From contig NZ_LRVM01000002.1 of NCBI RefSeq assembly GCF_001571775.1, forward strand, positions 1 through 64,000: DNA of 64,000 nt, given 5' to 3'. This DNA comes from Anaerotignum neopropionicum. GTDB lineage: Bacteria; Bacillota; Clostridia; Lachnospirales; Anaerotignaceae. The notes under the pieces are model-generated. The model had not been told where the DNA came from and ran no database searches. It was given only the letters and a program-made list of their open reading frames with translations. Shown piece after piece: positions 17,227 to 26,980 of the stretch. Within the stretch, counting starts at the first letter, position 1; every line of letters begins with the position of its first letter. The position numbers were made by a program, and so were the translations under genes.

Positions 17227-18211
17227 GAAATGCAGAGAATTTTTGTGGGAATATTTGACGCATGGATTGACAAAGGAAAATGCGGATACTGTCGCAAAAC
17301 ATTTGGAACAATGCATGGACTGTCAAAAAGAAGCCATACAATTGCAAAAAATCATAGATTCCTTGAAAAGCCTTCCTGAGGAGGAATTGCCGGAAGGATA
17401 CCATGAGGAATTGATGGGGAAATTGGCACAGGAACAGAAGGGAATTTCTTTGATTGTTCCCAAAAAGCCTAGACATAGATGGAAGCAATTCAGCTTGATT
17501 GCGGCGGCAATCGTACTTGTTGCTGCAATTGGAGGTGGGCAGGACATATTAAGCTTGCGGGGAAATCGGAACCAAGTGACGAAGGATTTTGCCAACCAAG
17601 AGAAAGATGAGACAGCTAATGATATTATGATGAAGTTTTCAGCTGTGCCTGAAGAAAGTGGAACAGGCATGACGGATCAAGCCATGTTTCAGATGAAAAG
17701 TTTGCCCACTGAGGACGGAGAGATTGGGCAGGTGGCGGAGCAAAATAGTATTGCCCAGGAAACAGGAAGCAATGGGGAGCAAAATGCAAAGCAGAAAGAT
17801 ATACAAATTGTGCAGGAGGCTTTACCCAAAGAGGCAAGCCAAAATGAAGAATCACAAATACTTATGGGCAACAGCGATGAAGAATCGGTGTCTCAAGTAT
17901 CCGATGCCCAAACAAGGGGCATGATGCTTTTACAAGCTGACAAAGGAGAAGAAGCGTATGAACGGCAGCAAGTAATACTAACGGTTGAGCGTGAGGATGG
18001 TGTGGCGGATAAAATTAGTGATTTGGCAAATTCTTTTGGAGGGTTTGAGGTGGAGCGAACATTGGACAAGAGCATAGTCGTTTCTATACCTTCCAATCAT
18101 GGAGAGGATTTCAAGAATGGGTTAAAGGCTATGGGAGAAATGCGATATTTGGAAGAAATTTCTGGGGGAATGGATGATGTTCAATTTGAAGTAACATTAG
18201 AAACAAAATAG
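17216..18211 (+). CDS. Anti-sigma factor with zinc-finger (ZAS) domain and one membrane helix
   Basis: A 331-residue protein. The N-terminal anti-sigma domain has the H-x3-C-x2-C zinc motif in HLEQCMDC near residues 32-39 plus an early CEKC. A single hydrophobic helix (LIAAAIVLVAAIGGG) is near residue 95. The remainder should be extracellular: an acidic, Gln/Glu-rich linker of about 120 residues, then a compact C-terminal region with VILTVEREDGVADKISDLA, resembling sensor domains of related anti-sigma factors. The ATG at 17216 has AGGAGGGTG upstream. It likely sequesters the overlapping sigma factor until a cell-envelope signal releases it. Confidence 0.88.
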   Translation: MSCEKCREFLWEYLTHGLTKENADTVAKHLEQCMDCQKEAIQLQKIIDSLKSLPEEELPEGYHEELMGKLAQEQKGISLIVPKKPRHRWKQFSLIAAAIVLVAAIGGGQDILSLRGNRNQVTKDFANQEKDETANDIMMKFSAVPEESGTGMTDQAMFQMKSLPTEDGEIGQVAEQNSIAQETGSNGEQNAKQKDIQIVQEALPKEASQNEESQILMGNSDEESVSQVSDAQTRGMMLLQADKGEEAYERQQVILTVEREDGVADKISDLANSFGGFEVERTLDKSIVVSIPSNHGEDFKNGLKAMGEMRYLEEISGGMDDVQFEVTLETK

Positions 18212-18214
18212 ATT

Positions 18215-18259
18215 AAAACGCTTTTTTTCTATGATATTAGAGAGGAAGCGTTTTTTATT
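18215..18259 (+). terminator. Terminator of the sigma/anti-sigma operon
   Basis: AAAACGCTT (18215-18223) pairs with AAGCGTTTT (about 18246-18254), followed by TTATTTT. Confidence 0.85.
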
Positions 18260-18386
18260 TTAAGAAAAATTGAACAAGGAAGGTAATCAATAGGATGGGG
18301 AAATGGAAAAATATATATCAATCTGCATAAAGGTTTCCCTTAAAATGATTTTTATTCAGCAGAGATGATAAACTTCATCATGCTAC

Positions 18387-18415
18387 TTGACTAAAGTGGT
18401 AAACTGATATAAGAT
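18387..18415 (+). promoter_or_regulatory. Sigma-A-type promoter of the his operon
   Basis: TTGACT at 18387-18392 and TAAGAT at 18410-18415 are 17 bp apart. The leader is only about 25 bases, so there is no room for a T-box or a peptide attenuator between this promoter and hisZ. Confidence 0.6.
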
Positions 18416-18444
18416 TAAAGTAAATTGATGTACGGAGGTGCGAT

Positions 18445-19572
18445 ATGACATTGCCGAAAATGCTTTTGAAAAAAGAAGAAGAAGTGATTTTTCGTTTGCG
18501 TGCTTTATTTGAGCAGTTTGGTTATAAAAAATTTAAAATGAGTAAGTTTGAGGAATATGATTTTTATGCGGAAAACCGAAGTTTTCTTAGCAGTGAAAAT
18601 ATATTGACCTTTAGCGGCTTGGATGGTAAGCTTTTGGCGCTAAAGCCTGATGTAACCCTTTCCATTGTAAAAAACACAAAGGGCAATTACGAAAATCCTG
18701 AACGGGTTTATTATAATGAGAATGTTTACCGTGTCAGAAAAGGAGCGGGGGAATTTAAAGAAATCATGCAGGTTGGGCTAGAGTATATTGGTGAGGTCGA
18801 CCGCTATGCTACCCTAGAGGTCATTCGCTTGGCTCAAAAAAGCTTGGAAATTGTCAGCGATGATTATATTATGGATATTTCCCATATGGGCTTTGTTATG
18901 GGGTTGATTGAGGAATTGGGCTTAAGCAATAGTCAAAATGAGGCATTGCTCAAGGGAATCAGCGAGAAAAATACCCATAGCATTCAGACCCTTTGCAAGC
19001 AGTATGATGTAAAAAAGGAAATGATAGGGGCATTGGTTTCCATGGCTTCCCTTTATGGTTCCATGGAAGAAAGCCTGCAAAAAGCAAAGCTTCTTTGCCT
19101 AAATGAAAAAATGGAACAGGCGTTGGAGGAATTGGAGGTCGTTTTTTCCGTCCTTAAGGCAAATGGCGGCAGTGAAAAATTAAAGTTGGACTTTTCCGTC
19201 GTAAACGGCATGGATTATTATACGGGGATTATTTTTCAGGGCTTTATCAATGGTGTGCCTAGCAGTATTCTTTCCGGTGGTAGATATGATAACTTGGTTC
19301 GTAAATTGGGGAAAAACAGCGATGCCATTGGCTTCGCCGTTTATCTGGATTTATTGGAACGATATGAGAGTCAGCAAAAAGAATATGACACGGATATATT
19401 GCTGTTATATGAAGAAAATACGGATACTGCCGCATTGCTTAAGGCCGTTGAAATGCTGACAGACAACGGGCAAAGCGTGATGGTGCAAAGGCAGAACAAC
19501 CAAACGGTAAAATATAGACAGCTTTGGAGCATGAAGGAGAGGGGGCTTGAAATCATTGCGGAAAATGATTAA
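18445..19572 (+). CDS. hisZ: ATP phosphoribosyltransferase regulatory subunit HisZ
   Basis: A 375-residue paralogue of class II histidyl-tRNA synthetase that activates the short form of HisG. It keeps the catalytic-core fold (motif 2-like region YYNENVYRVRKGAGEFKE near residue 92 and GGRYDNLVRKLG near residue 278) but lacks the anticodon-binding domain. It is the first gene of the operon and overlaps hisG by 8 bases, in keeping with a fixed-ratio complex. RBS ACGGAGGTG is 5 bases upstream. Confidence 0.95.
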   Translation: MTLPKMLLKKEEEVIFRLRALFEQFGYKKFKMSKFEEYDFYAENRSFLSSENILTFSGLDGKLLALKPDVTLSIVKNTKGNYENPERVYYNENVYRVRKGAGEFKEIMQVGLEYIGEVDRYATLEVIRLAQKSLEIVSDDYIMDISHMGFVMGLIEELGLSNSQNEALLKGISEKNTHSIQTLCKQYDVKKEMIGALVSMASLYGSMEESLQKAKLLCLNEKMEQALEELEVVFSVLKANGGSEKLKLDFSVVNGMDYYTGIIFQGFINGVPSSILSGGRYDNLVRKLGKNSDAIGFAVYLDLLERYESQQKEYDTDILLLYEENTDTAALLKAVEMLTDNGQSVMVQRQNNQTVKYRQLWSMKERGLEIIAEND

Positions 19573-20194
19573 TATTGCCTTGCCAAAGGGCAGACTTGGC
19601 GAAAAGGCTTATGGTGTATTTGAGGAAATTGGCTATGGCTGCCCCTCCATTCGGGAAACAAATCGCAAGCTGATTTTTGAAAACGAGGAAAACGGCGTTC
19701 GTTATTTTTGGGTAAAGCCCTCGGATGTGGCGGTTTATGTGGAACGGGGCGTTGCTGATGTTGGGGTTGTGGGGAAGGATATTTTGCTTGAGCAGGCTTC
19801 CGATGTTTATGAATTATTAGACCTTGGCATGGGAAAATGCCGCATGGCGGTGGCAGGGAAAAAGGGTGGCAGGATAGATACAGACTGTACCCTTCGGGTA
19901 GCTACAAAATTCCCCAATATTGCAAGGGAATATTATAGAAAGCAGAGCTTGGAAATTGAAATTATTGAGCTTCACGGTTCTATTGAAATCGCCCCCATTT
20001 TAGGAATGTCCGACGTAATTGTGGATATTGTGGAAACGGGAACCACGCTTTTGGAAAATGATTTGGAGCCATGGGAGGATATTGTTTCAATCAGTGCAAG
20101 GCTCATTGCAAATAAAGCCAGCTACAAGTTTTTAAATGCACCCATTCGCCAAATGTGCGAAAAGATGAATGAGGTTATTACAAAGAAATCCTGA
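19565..20194 (+). CDS. hisG: ATP phosphoribosyltransferase catalytic subunit, short form HisG
   Basis: A 209-residue enzyme catalysing the first step of histidine synthesis, ATP plus PRPP to phosphoribosyl-ATP. The length matches the short HisG class that needs HisZ and lacks the C-terminal allosteric domain. The start INIALPKGRL and the PRPP-loop segment VDIVETGTTLLEN near residue 150 are diagnostic. The ATG at 19565 gives the usual family start and overlaps hisZ; an earlier frame start adds six unrelated residues. Confidence 0.96.
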   Translation: MINIALPKGRLGEKAYGVFEEIGYGCPSIRETNRKLIFENEENGVRYFWVKPSDVAVYVERGVADVGVVGKDILLEQASDVYELLDLGMGKCRMAVAGKKGGRIDTDCTLRVATKFPNIAREYYRKQSLEIEIIELHGSIEIAPILGMSDVIVDIVETGTTLLENDLEPWEDIVSISARLIANKASYKFLNAPIRQMCEKMNEVITKKS

Positions 20195-20203
20195 GGTGAT
20201 ACC

Positions 20204-21487
20204 ATGATAAAACAGTATACTTATAATGAAATTCATATAGATGATATTTTTTCTCGCATGGAAGAAAAGAATGAAATAGCTGATGTAGTGGCAGAAATCA
20301 TAGCAACAGTTCGGAAAAAAGGGGATAAGGCTTTACGAGAGTATAGTCTGCGTTTTGATGGGGCGGACTTAGAGAAAATGGAAGTCAGTGCAGAGGAAAT
20401 ACAAGAGGCATATGAAGCTGTAGCTAAGGAATTTATTTTCATATTGGAAGAAGCGGCAGAGCATATTCGAGGGTATCACGAAAAGCAAAAGCGTACGGAT
20501 TTGATGTATATGCCGAGGGATGGCGTTATTTTGGGACAAAAAATTACGCCTCTTGACAAAGTTGGGTTATACGTTCCCGGAGGAACTGCAAACTATCCTT
20601 CAACGGTTTTGATGAACGGTATTCCCGCAAAAATTGCAGGGGTAAAAGAGGTTTTTATGGTCACGCCTGCCAAGGGCGGCAAAATCAACCCTGAAGTTTT
20701 GGCGGCGGCGAAAATTGCGGGAGTTGACCGTATTTTTAAAATCGGCGGCGCACAGGCGATTGCCGCTTTGGCATACGGAACGGAAACAATACCAAGGGTG
20801 GATAAAATTGTAGGACCTGGGAATGCCTTTGTTGCTGAAGCGAAAAAACAGGTTTTCGGAAAGGTTTCCATTGATATGATTGCAGGGCCCAGCGAAATTT
20901 TGGTAATTGCCGATGGGCAATCGGATGCGGCGGTTGTGGCGGCGGATTTGCTTTCCCAGGCGGAGCATGATACCATGGCAAGTGCTGTTTTGGTTACAGA
21001 CAGCAAGGCCTTGGCGGAAGCTGTTTCAGCTTGCTTGGAGGAGCAAATTCCGCTTTTGCCAAGAAAAGAAATTGCTAGAAAATCCATTGATATCAACGGG
21101 AAAATTATTTTGGCGGAAAGCATCCAAGAAGCAATTGAGATTGCAAATCAAATTGCTCCAGAGCATTTGGAATTGTGTGTGGATCATCCCTTTGAATATT
21201 TAGGGGATATTCGCCATGCAGGCTCTATCTTTTTAGGGCGATATGCCCCCGAAGCCTTGGGCGATTATTTTTCGGGTACAAATCATACCCTGCCTACGGG
21301 GGGAAGCGCAAGATTTGCAAGCCCTTTATCGGTGGATGATTTTATTAAGAAATCGTCCTTTACCCATTACACAAAGGATGCATTGGCAAAAGAAGCAGAC
21401 AAAATCAATGCATTTGCCCAACGGGAAGGCTTGGCTGCCCACGGGAAATCTGCTATGATACGTTTTGAAAGGGAGGCGAAGAAATGA
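20204..21487 (+). CDS. hisD: Histidinol dehydrogenase
   Basis: A 427-residue zinc enzyme performing the last two oxidations, histidinol to histidine with NAD. Conserved segments are GLYVPGGTANYPSTVLMN near residue 125, GPGNAFVAEAKK and GPSEILVIAD near 225-240, and SQAEHD plus PEHLEL, whose His and Glu/Asp residues contribute to the zinc and catalytic sites. It starts 9 bases after hisG with GAGGTGAT as RBS and overlaps hisC by 4 bases. Confidence 0.97.
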   Translation: MIKQYTYNEIHIDDIFSRMEEKNEIADVVAEIIATVRKKGDKALREYSLRFDGADLEKMEVSAEEIQEAYEAVAKEFIFILEEAAEHIRGYHEKQKRTDLMYMPRDGVILGQKITPLDKVGLYVPGGTANYPSTVLMNGIPAKIAGVKEVFMVTPAKGGKINPEVLAAAKIAGVDRIFKIGGAQAIAALAYGTETIPRVDKIVGPGNAFVAEAKKQVFGKVSIDMIAGPSEILVIADGQSDAAVVAADLLSQAEHDTMASAVLVTDSKALAEAVSACLEEQIPLLPRKEIARKSIDINGKIILAESIQEAIEIANQIAPEHLELCVDHPFEYLGDIRHAGSIFLGRYAPEALGDYFSGTNHTLPTGGSARFASPLSVDDFIKKSSFTHYTKDALAKEADKINAFAQREGLAAHGKSAMIRFEREAKK

Positions 21488-22548
21488 GTCGTTTTTTAAG
21501 TCCTAGATTTGCCGGATTAGAGGCATATACCCCAGGGGAACAGCCTAGAGATCAACAATATATTAAGTTAAACACCAATGAATCTCCTTATCCACCCTCG
21601 CCCGAGGTTTTGGCGCGGTTAAATGCCGATGAAGTGAAGCGGCTGAATTTATATCCAGACCCCGAGGGGAAAATTTTAAAGGAAAAGCTTGCTAAGTTAT
21701 ATGGGGTGGAAAAAGAAAATATTTTTCTCTCTAATGGCTCCGACGACATTTTAAATTTTGCTTTTATGGCTTTTTGTGACGAGGAAAGAGGGGCTGCTTT
21801 TCCCGAAATCAGCTATGGGTTTTATCCTGTTTATGCGGATTTATATCATGTGCCCCATGTGAAGCTTCCCCTTAAGGAGGATTTTTCCATAGATTATAAG
21901 GATTATTGTGATATTAATAAAATGGTTGTCGTTGCCAATCCAAACGCACCTACGGGTATGGAAATCGGTTTGTTTGAAATTGAAGAAATTTTGAAAGCTA
22001 ACCCCAATCATGTGGTTTTGATTGACGAGGCATATGTAGATTTTGGCGGAACCTCTGCCGTTGGGCTTGTGGGGAAATATCCCAATTTGTTGGTTTCCAT
22101 GACTTATTCAAAATCCCGTTCCATGGCAGGGGCAAGACTTGGCTTTGCCATTGCATCCAAGGAAATCATTGAGGATTTGGAAAAAATCAAGTTTTCCACA
22201 AATCCTTATAATATTAACCGCTTAACCTTGGCGGCAGGGGAAGCGGCGGTAGATAGCGATGCTTACTATAAAGAAAATGCAAAAAAAATTATGGCGACCC
22301 GTGAAACAACGGTTAAAGATTTAAAGGCTTTGGGATTTACGGTTTTAGACTCAAAGGCAAATTTTATTTTCGCAAAACCCCCAAAGATTTCGGGGGCTGA
22401 CTTTTATGCACAGCTAAAGAAAAAAGGTGTTTTGGTACGTCATTTCGAAAAAGAGAAAATTCGGGACTTTGTGAGAATTACCATTGGAACAGACGAGCAG
22501 ATGGAAGTGTTTTTGCAGAAAACCCAAGAGGTTTTAGCCGATAGATAG
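21484..22548 (+). CDS. hisC: Histidinol-phosphate aminotransferase
   Basis: A 354-residue PLP-dependent class I/II aminotransferase that converts imidazole-acetol phosphate to histidinol phosphate. It shows LNTNESPYPPSP near residue 29, NPNAPTG near 154, DEAYVDF near 182, and the PLP lysine in YSKSRSMAGARLGF near residue 210. The start ATGA overlaps the hisD stop, so translation is coupled. Confidence 0.96.
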   Translation: MSRFLSPRFAGLEAYTPGEQPRDQQYIKLNTNESPYPPSPEVLARLNADEVKRLNLYPDPEGKILKEKLAKLYGVEKENIFLSNGSDDILNFAFMAFCDEERGAAFPEISYGFYPVYADLYHVPHVKLPLKEDFSIDYKDYCDINKMVVVANPNAPTGMEIGLFEIEEILKANPNHVVLIDEAYVDFGGTSAVGLVGKYPNLLVSMTYSKSRSMAGARLGFAIASKEIIEDLEKIKFSTNPYNINRLTLAAGEAAVDSDAYYKENAKKIMATRETTVKDLKALGFTVLDSKANFIFAKPPKISGADFYAQLKKKGVLVRHFEKEKIRDFVRITIGTDEQMEVFLQKTQEVLADR

Positions 22549-22558
22549 GAGAATTGCC

Positions 22559-23146
22559 ATGGGAAACAGCGAAATTACAAGAAAAACAGGGGAGACGAAA
22601 ATTCAACTTTCCCTTTCTTTATACGGTACAGGCGAAAGTCAAATTTCCACAGGCTGTGGATTTTTGGATCATATGCTGACGCTCTTTGCAAAACATGGAC
22701 GTTTTGATTTAACGGTGGAGTGCAAGGGAGATACCTATGTGGATGACCATCATTCTGTGGAGGATATTGGAATTTGCTTAGGAATGGCCTTTGCTGAGGC
22801 ACTGGGAAACGGCGCAGGAATCACAAGATACGGGCATATTATTTTGCCCATGGATGAGGCTTTGATTTTGGCGGCGGTGGATATTTCCGGTCGTGGACAT
22901 TTGGAATATGGATTGGAAATTCCCACGGAGAAGGTGGGTACCTTTGATACGGAGCTAGTGGAAGAGTTTTTGATTGCCTTTACCAGAAAAAGCAATATGA
23001 CTTTGCATATACAGCAGATGGCGGGTAAGAATTCCCACCATATTATAGAAGGTGCATTTAAGGCCATTGCCCGTTGCTTAAATATGGCGGTAATGATACA
23101 GGAAGCTTATCGGGATGAAATTCCTTCAACGAAAGGGGTGCTGTAA
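22559..23146 (+). CDS. hisB: Imidazoleglycerol-phosphate dehydratase
   Basis: A 195-residue monofunctional dehydratase without the histidinol-phosphatase domain found in enterobacteria. Metal-binding clusters are visible as GFLDHMLTLFAKHG near residue 38, DDHHSVED near 62, and the repeated pattern KNSHHIIEGAFKA near 160. The phosphatase step is left to the HisJ-type protein at the end of the operon. Confidence 0.97.
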   Translation: MGNSEITRKTGETKIQLSLSLYGTGESQISTGCGFLDHMLTLFAKHGRFDLTVECKGDTYVDDHHSVEDIGICLGMAFAEALGNGAGITRYGHIILPMDEALILAAVDISGRGHLEYGLEIPTEKVGTFDTELVEEFLIAFTRKSNMTLHIQQMAGKNSHHIIEGAFKAIARCLNMAVMIQEAYRDEIPSTKGVL

Positions 23147-23758
23147 ATGATAGCCATCGTGGATTACGGCGTGGGGAATTTGTTTTCCCTGAAAAGCTCT
23201 TTGCGTGTAATTGGGGCGGAGGTTCAGGTGACAGGGGATGCAGAAGTCATCCGAAACAGTGAAAAAATCATACTTCCCGGTGTTGGTGCCTTTGAAGATG
23301 CAATTAAAAAGCTGCGTGAAACAGGTCTGGACAAGGTGATTTTGGAAGAAGTTGCAAAAGGGAAGCCTTTGCTTGGCATTTGTTTAGGAATGCAAATGCT
23401 GTTTGAAAAAAGCTACGAATATGGTGAGCACCAAGGTCTAGGGCTGATTTCAGGCAGTGTGAAGCCCATTGCGCCTGTGATTACAGAGGGCTTAAAGGTT
23501 CCTCATATTGGTTGGAATGCATTGCTTTTTCCAAAGGATAAGAGTGGATTGTATCGATATATAAACGAAGGAGAATGTGTTTATTTTGTGCATTCTTTTG
23601 CGGCTATGGATTGCGATTCGGCGGTAACGGCAACGGCGGAGTATGGGGCTATGCTTACGGCGTCCGTAGAAAAAAAGAACGTTTACGGAACCCAATTTCA
23701 CCCCGAAAAAAGCGGTGAAGTAGGGCTTAAAATATTAAAGGCATTCTGTGAATTATAA
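23147..23758 (+). CDS. hisH: Imidazole glycerol phosphate synthase, glutamine amidotransferase subunit
   Basis: A 203-residue class I glutaminase that supplies ammonia to HisF. The nucleophile is the cysteine in LLGICLGMQMLFE near residue 80; the His-Glu pair lies in QFHPEKSGEVG near residue 187. It begins one base after the hisB stop. A repeat element separates it from hisA, whereas most other his genes here are tightly packed. Confidence 0.97.
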   Translation: MIAIVDYGVGNLFSLKSSLRVIGAEVQVTGDAEVIRNSEKIILPGVGAFEDAIKKLRETGLDKVILEEVAKGKPLLGICLGMQMLFEKSYEYGEHQGLGLISGSVKPIAPVITEGLKVPHIGWNALLFPKDKSGLYRYINEGECVYFVHSFAAMDCDSAVTATAEYGAMLTASVEKKNVYGTQFHPEKSGEVGLKILKAFCEL

Positions 23759-23763
23759 AGTGT

Positions 23764-23910
23764 TAAGACCTTGGGCGTTGCCCAAACCTACCCGTTTTTT
23801 GGAAAAAGCGGGGCAAAAACTTTTATAGAAAACCGTGCGGGCACGGTTTTAAGTAGGGGTCAAGGGAGGAAATCCCTTGTGGGGAATTGGGGCAAAGCCC
23901 CAAGGTCTTA
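23764..23910 (+). repeat. Hairpin-rich repeat element with terminal inverted repeats, inserted in the his operon
   Basis: The 147-bp element begins TAAGACCTTGGGC and ends GCCCCAAGGTCTTA, an inverted terminal pair. Inside are a GGGCGTTGCCC hairpin, a CCCG-TTTTTT...AAAAA-GCGGG hairpin, AAACCGTG/CACGGTTT, and GGGGCAAAGCCCC. The same order of modules is found at 30829-31043. It fills most of the hisH-hisA gap. It carries no gene. It behaves like a MITE or an RNA-structured intergenic repeat that must be read through for hisAFIEJ expression. Confidence 0.75.
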
Positions 23911-23939
23911 GGTTTTAACGAATAGAAAGTGAGGGATTT

Positions 23940-24665
23940 ATGAAGCTTTTTCCTGCGATTGATATTATTGAAGGCTGTGCCGTAAGGCTTGTAAAGGGCG
24001 ATTATGCACAAAAAACAGTTTATAGTACCCAGCCTGTAGCTGTGGCAAAAGAATTTGCTGCGGCAGGTGCAACTTATTTGCATTTAGTGGATTTGGAGGG
24101 TGCAAAGGACGGCAGCACCCCGAATCTGGAGGTCATTCGAGAAATTGTGAAAGAAAGCGGCCTGTTGGTAGAGGTAGGCGGTGGAATTCGCTCTGAGGAA
24201 ACCATCCAAAAATACTTAGAGGCAGGCGTTTTTCGTGTGATTTTAGGTACGGCGGCGGTGCAAAACCTGGAATTTTTAAAGGAAATGGTGAGAAAATACG
24301 GCGAAAAAATTGCTGTTGGCGTGGATATTAAGGATGGAAAGGTTGCCATTAATGGCTGGACTGAGGTTTCTCAGGAAAGCTGTTATGATTTTTGCGAAAA
24401 GCTTGAAAAAATCGGTGTAAAAACCGTTATCTGTACTGATATTTCAAAGGACGGCTTGCTTGCCGGTACAAATATGGCGTTGTATCAAGAAATGTCTGAA
24501 AAATTTAGCGTGGATATTGTGGCATCGGGGGGCGTAACCACCTTGGAGGATGTTGACCAATTACAAAAAATGGGTCTTTACGGTGCGATTTTAGGGAAAG
24601 CTCTTTATACAGGAAATATTGACTTAAAACAAGCCGTTGACTTAACAAAGGGGGAAGGCTTATGA
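23940..24665 (+). CDS. hisA: ProFAR isomerase HisA
   Basis: A 241-residue (beta-alpha)8 barrel enzyme isomerising ProFAR to PRFAR. Asp at FPAIDIIEGCAVRL (residue 8) and Asp in CTDISKDG near residue 165 are the catalytic pair. The phosphate-binding segment VEVGGGIRS is near residue 77 and VASGGV near 195. It is the first his gene after the repeat; RBS AGTGAGG lies just upstream, and it overlaps hisF by 4 bases. Confidence 0.97.
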   Translation: MKLFPAIDIIEGCAVRLVKGDYAQKTVYSTQPVAVAKEFAAAGATYLHLVDLEGAKDGSTPNLEVIREIVKESGLLVEVGGGIRSEETIQKYLEAGVFRVILGTAAVQNLEFLKEMVRKYGEKIAVGVDIKDGKVAINGWTEVSQESCYDFCEKLEKIGVKTVICTDISKDGLLAGTNMALYQEMSEKFSVDIVASGGVTTLEDVDQLQKMGLYGAILGKALYTGNIDLKQAVDLTKGEGL

Positions 24666-25420
24666 TTACAAAAAGAATTATCCCCTGCTTGGATGTGCGG
24701 GACGGACGGGTGGTAAAGGGCGTTAATTTCGAAGGGCTTTCTGACGTTTCCTCACCTGTTGCCTTGGGGAAATTTTATAGTGATAACGGTGCAGATGAGC
24801 TGGTTTTTTACGACATTACCGCTTCTGTTGAGGGACGTGGGTTGTTTACAGATATTTTGCGTGAGGTTGCCTCTCAGATTTTTATTCCCCTAACCGTTGG
24901 CGGTGGCATCAATGCCCTTGAGGATTTTGATCGTGTTTTAAAGTGCGGCGCGGATAAGGTTAGTGTAAATTCCGGTGCAATCAAAAATCCAAGCCTTGTT
25001 TTGGAGGCCGCCAAAAAATACGGCGATCAATGCGTGGTTCTTTCCGTTGATATGAAGCGGGTGGACGGGAAATTTATGGTTTTCGCCAAGGGCGGCAGAG
25101 AAAATACAGGGATGGAAGCGTTAAGTTGGATTAAGCGCTGTGAAAAAATGGGCGCTGGGGAGATTGTGGTAAACAGCATTGATACCGATGGAGTAAAGAA
25201 GGGCTTTGATCTGGAAATGCTTGAAGCGGTTTGTGATATTACTTCTGTACCCGTCATTGCGTCCGGTGGAGCCGGCTGTATGCAGGATTTTGTGGACTTG
25301 TTTCAGGCTTTGCCCAAGGTTGATGCAGGCTTGGCCGCATCTATTTTCCATTTCGGTGAGGTGGCTATTCCCGATTTGAAAAAGACTTTGGCGGAAAACA
25401 ATATTATTGCTAGAAGATAA
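24662..25420 (+). CDS. hisF: Imidazole glycerol phosphate synthase cyclase subunit
   Basis: A 252-residue barrel protein that, with HisH, makes imidazole-glycerol phosphate and AICAR. The start [19 protein letters not shown] carries the catalytic Asp at 11; the second Asp is in [11 protein letters not shown] near residue 177. [10 protein letters not shown] and ASGGAG bind phosphate. ATGA overlap with hisA. Confidence 0.98.
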   Translation: MITKRIIPCLDVRDGRVVKGVNFEGLSDVSSPVALGKFYSDNGADELVFYDITASVEGRGLFTDILREVASQIFIPLTVGGGINALEDFDRVLKCGADKVSVNSGAIKNPSLVLEAAKKYGDQCVVLSVDMKRVDGKFMVFAKGGRENTGMEALSWIKRCEKMGAGEIVVNSIDTDGVKKGFDLEMLEAVCDITSVPVIASGGAGCMQDFVDLFQALPKVDAGLAASIFHFGEVAIPDLKKTLAENNIIARR

Positions 25421-25431
25421 AGGAGAATACC

Positions 25432-26082
25432 ATGTTGAATATAGCGGAATTAAAATTTGACGAAAAAGGGCTGATTCCTGCGGTAGTAGTCGATGCAAGA
25501 ACCAAAAAGGTATTGACCTTGGCTTATATGAATCGGGAAAGCTTGCAAATCAGCCTAGAGGAAGGCAGAACCTGCTTTTGGTCCAGATCCAGACAGGAGC
25601 TGTGGCGTAAAGGTGAAACCTCCGGCAATGTACAACGGATTGTGTCCATTACCGCTGATTGCGATATGGACGCACTGACTGTTGAGGTTGATAAAAATGG
25701 ACCTGCCTGCCATTTGGGTGAGGATTCCTGCTTTCATAACCCTGTATTTCTCAAAGACGGGTATCAAAATTTTACCATGGATAGCCTAATGGAACTGATT
25801 GAGGGCAGAAAGGCAGAGAAAAAAGAGGGATCTTATACAACCTACTTATTTGAAAAGGGCGTTGATAAGATTCTAAAAAAAATCGGGGAAGAGGCAACTG
25901 AGGTTATCATTGCCGCAAAGGATGAGGATAAACAGGAAACGATCTATGAAATTGCCGATTTGGCATATCATGTTATGGTGCTTATGGTTGAAGCGGGCAT
26001 TTCCTTGGAGGATGTTCGTGGTGAGTTGGCTTCCCGCCATGTCATAGACCATAAAGTGAAGCAGGAGAAGATGACAAAATGA
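25432..26082 (+). CDS. hisIE: Bifunctional phosphoribosyl-AMP cyclohydrolase / phosphoribosyl-ATP pyrophosphatase
   Basis: A 216-residue fusion. The N-terminal HisI domain (about 1-110) has [27 protein letters not shown] and DCDMDALT, the zinc and magnesium ligands. The C-terminal HisE domain (about 120-205) has [18 protein letters not shown] and [11 protein letters not shown]. It performs steps two and three of the pathway and overlaps the next gene by 4 bases. Confidence 0.97.
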   Translation: MLNIAELKFDEKGLIPAVVVDARTKKVLTLAYMNRESLQISLEEGRTCFWSRSRQELWRKGETSGNVQRIVSITADCDMDALTVEVDKNGPACHLGEDSCFHNPVFLKDGYQNFTMDSLMELIEGRKAEKKEGSYTTYLFEKGVDKILKKIGEEATEVIIAAKDEDKQETIYEIADLAYHVMVLMVEAGISLEDVRGELASRHVIDHKVKQEKMTK

Positions 26083-26897
26083 TTCCAAAAATGAATTTTC
26101 ATACCCATACTACTTTTTGCGATGGAAAAAATACAGCGGAGGAAATGGTTATAGCAGCCATTGAGAAGGGGTTTACTGTTTTAGGCTTTAGCGGACACAG
26201 CTATACGTATTTTGACGAGAGCTATTGCATGAGCAAAGAGAATGTTAGGGCATATCAAAAGGAAATCCAGAGGCTAAAGGAAGCTTATGCCGACAAGATT
26301 GTCCTTTATTGCGGCGTGGAGCAGGATTTTTATTCTGAAGAATCTGTGTCCGATTTTGCTTATGCCATCGGCTCTGTTCATTATATCAAAAGGGATGGGC
26401 AGTTTTTACCTGTGGATGAAGGGACGGACATTATGGAAAGGGATATTCGGGAGTTATTTGGTGGTGACCCCTATGCCTATGCAAAGGTCTATTTTGAAAC
26501 TGTGGGCGAAGTTTTGAAAAAAACAGGGGCGGATATTATTGGGCATCTTGATTTGCTGTCGAAGTTCAATGAGAAGCAAACTTTTTTCAACACAAAGGAT
26601 AAGCGGTATCGTGAATATGGAATTGGTGCCATTGAGGCTCTAATACCATATGATAAGCCCTTTGAAATCAATATGGGGGCCATTTATCGTGGACTGCGCG
26701 GGGAGGCATATCCATCTGTTGATTTTCTAGGGGAAATTAAGAAGCGGGGAGGGAATATTCTTTTTTCCAGCGATAGCCATGATTGCAATTCATTAGGGTA
26801 TCACTTTGAAGAAATGGCAAAGGTGGCAATGGAAATTGGGTTTCTTTCCGTATTGATTTGGACGCCAGAAGGCTTTGAAGAAGTTGGCTTAAGGTAG
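26079..26897 (+). CDS. hisJ: Histidinol-phosphatase, PHP family
   Basis: A 272-residue PHP-domain phosphoesterase. The metal ligands appear in [14 protein letters not shown] at residues 4-17, [18 protein letters not shown], and [12 protein letters not shown] near the C-terminus. Its position as last his gene, with ATGA overlap to hisIE, and the absence of a phosphatase domain in HisB support the role of removing phosphate from histidinol phosphate. The length fits the Bacillus HisK/HisJ type. Confidence 0.9.
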   Translation: MIPKMNFHTHTTFCDGKNTAEEMVIAAIEKGFTVLGFSGHSYTYFDESYCMSKENVRAYQKEIQRLKEAYADKIVLYCGVEQDFYSEESVSDFAYAIGSVHYIKRDGQFLPVDEGTDIMERDIRELFGGDPYAYAKVYFETVGEVLKKTGADIIGHLDLLSKFNEKQTFFNTKDKRYREYGIGAIEALIPYDKPFEINMGAIYRGLRGEAYPSVDFLGEIKKRGGNILFSSDSHDCNSLGYHFEEMAKVAMEIGFLSVLIWTPEGFEEVGLR

Positions 26898-26941
26898 CCA
26901 TATTACTTAATATGATAATCGAATAATGCGAATAAGGTTTT

Positions 26942-26980
26942 AACCATCTAGGGTTCTGTTTTTCCATAGGTGGTTTTTTT
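26942..26980 (+). terminator. Terminator of the his operon
   Basis: AACCATCTA (26942-26950) pairs with TAGGTGGTT (26967-26975) through one G-T pair, followed by a T run. Confidence 0.82.

Noticed and set aside
18260..18444. T-box or His-leader attenuator before hisZ
   Set aside because: No T-box motif, no His-rich leader peptide and only about 25 bases between the likely promoter and the start codon.
20593..21123. Minus-strand open frame of 176 codons inside hisD
   Set aside because: Antisense to strongly conserved hisD sequence; no independent start signals.
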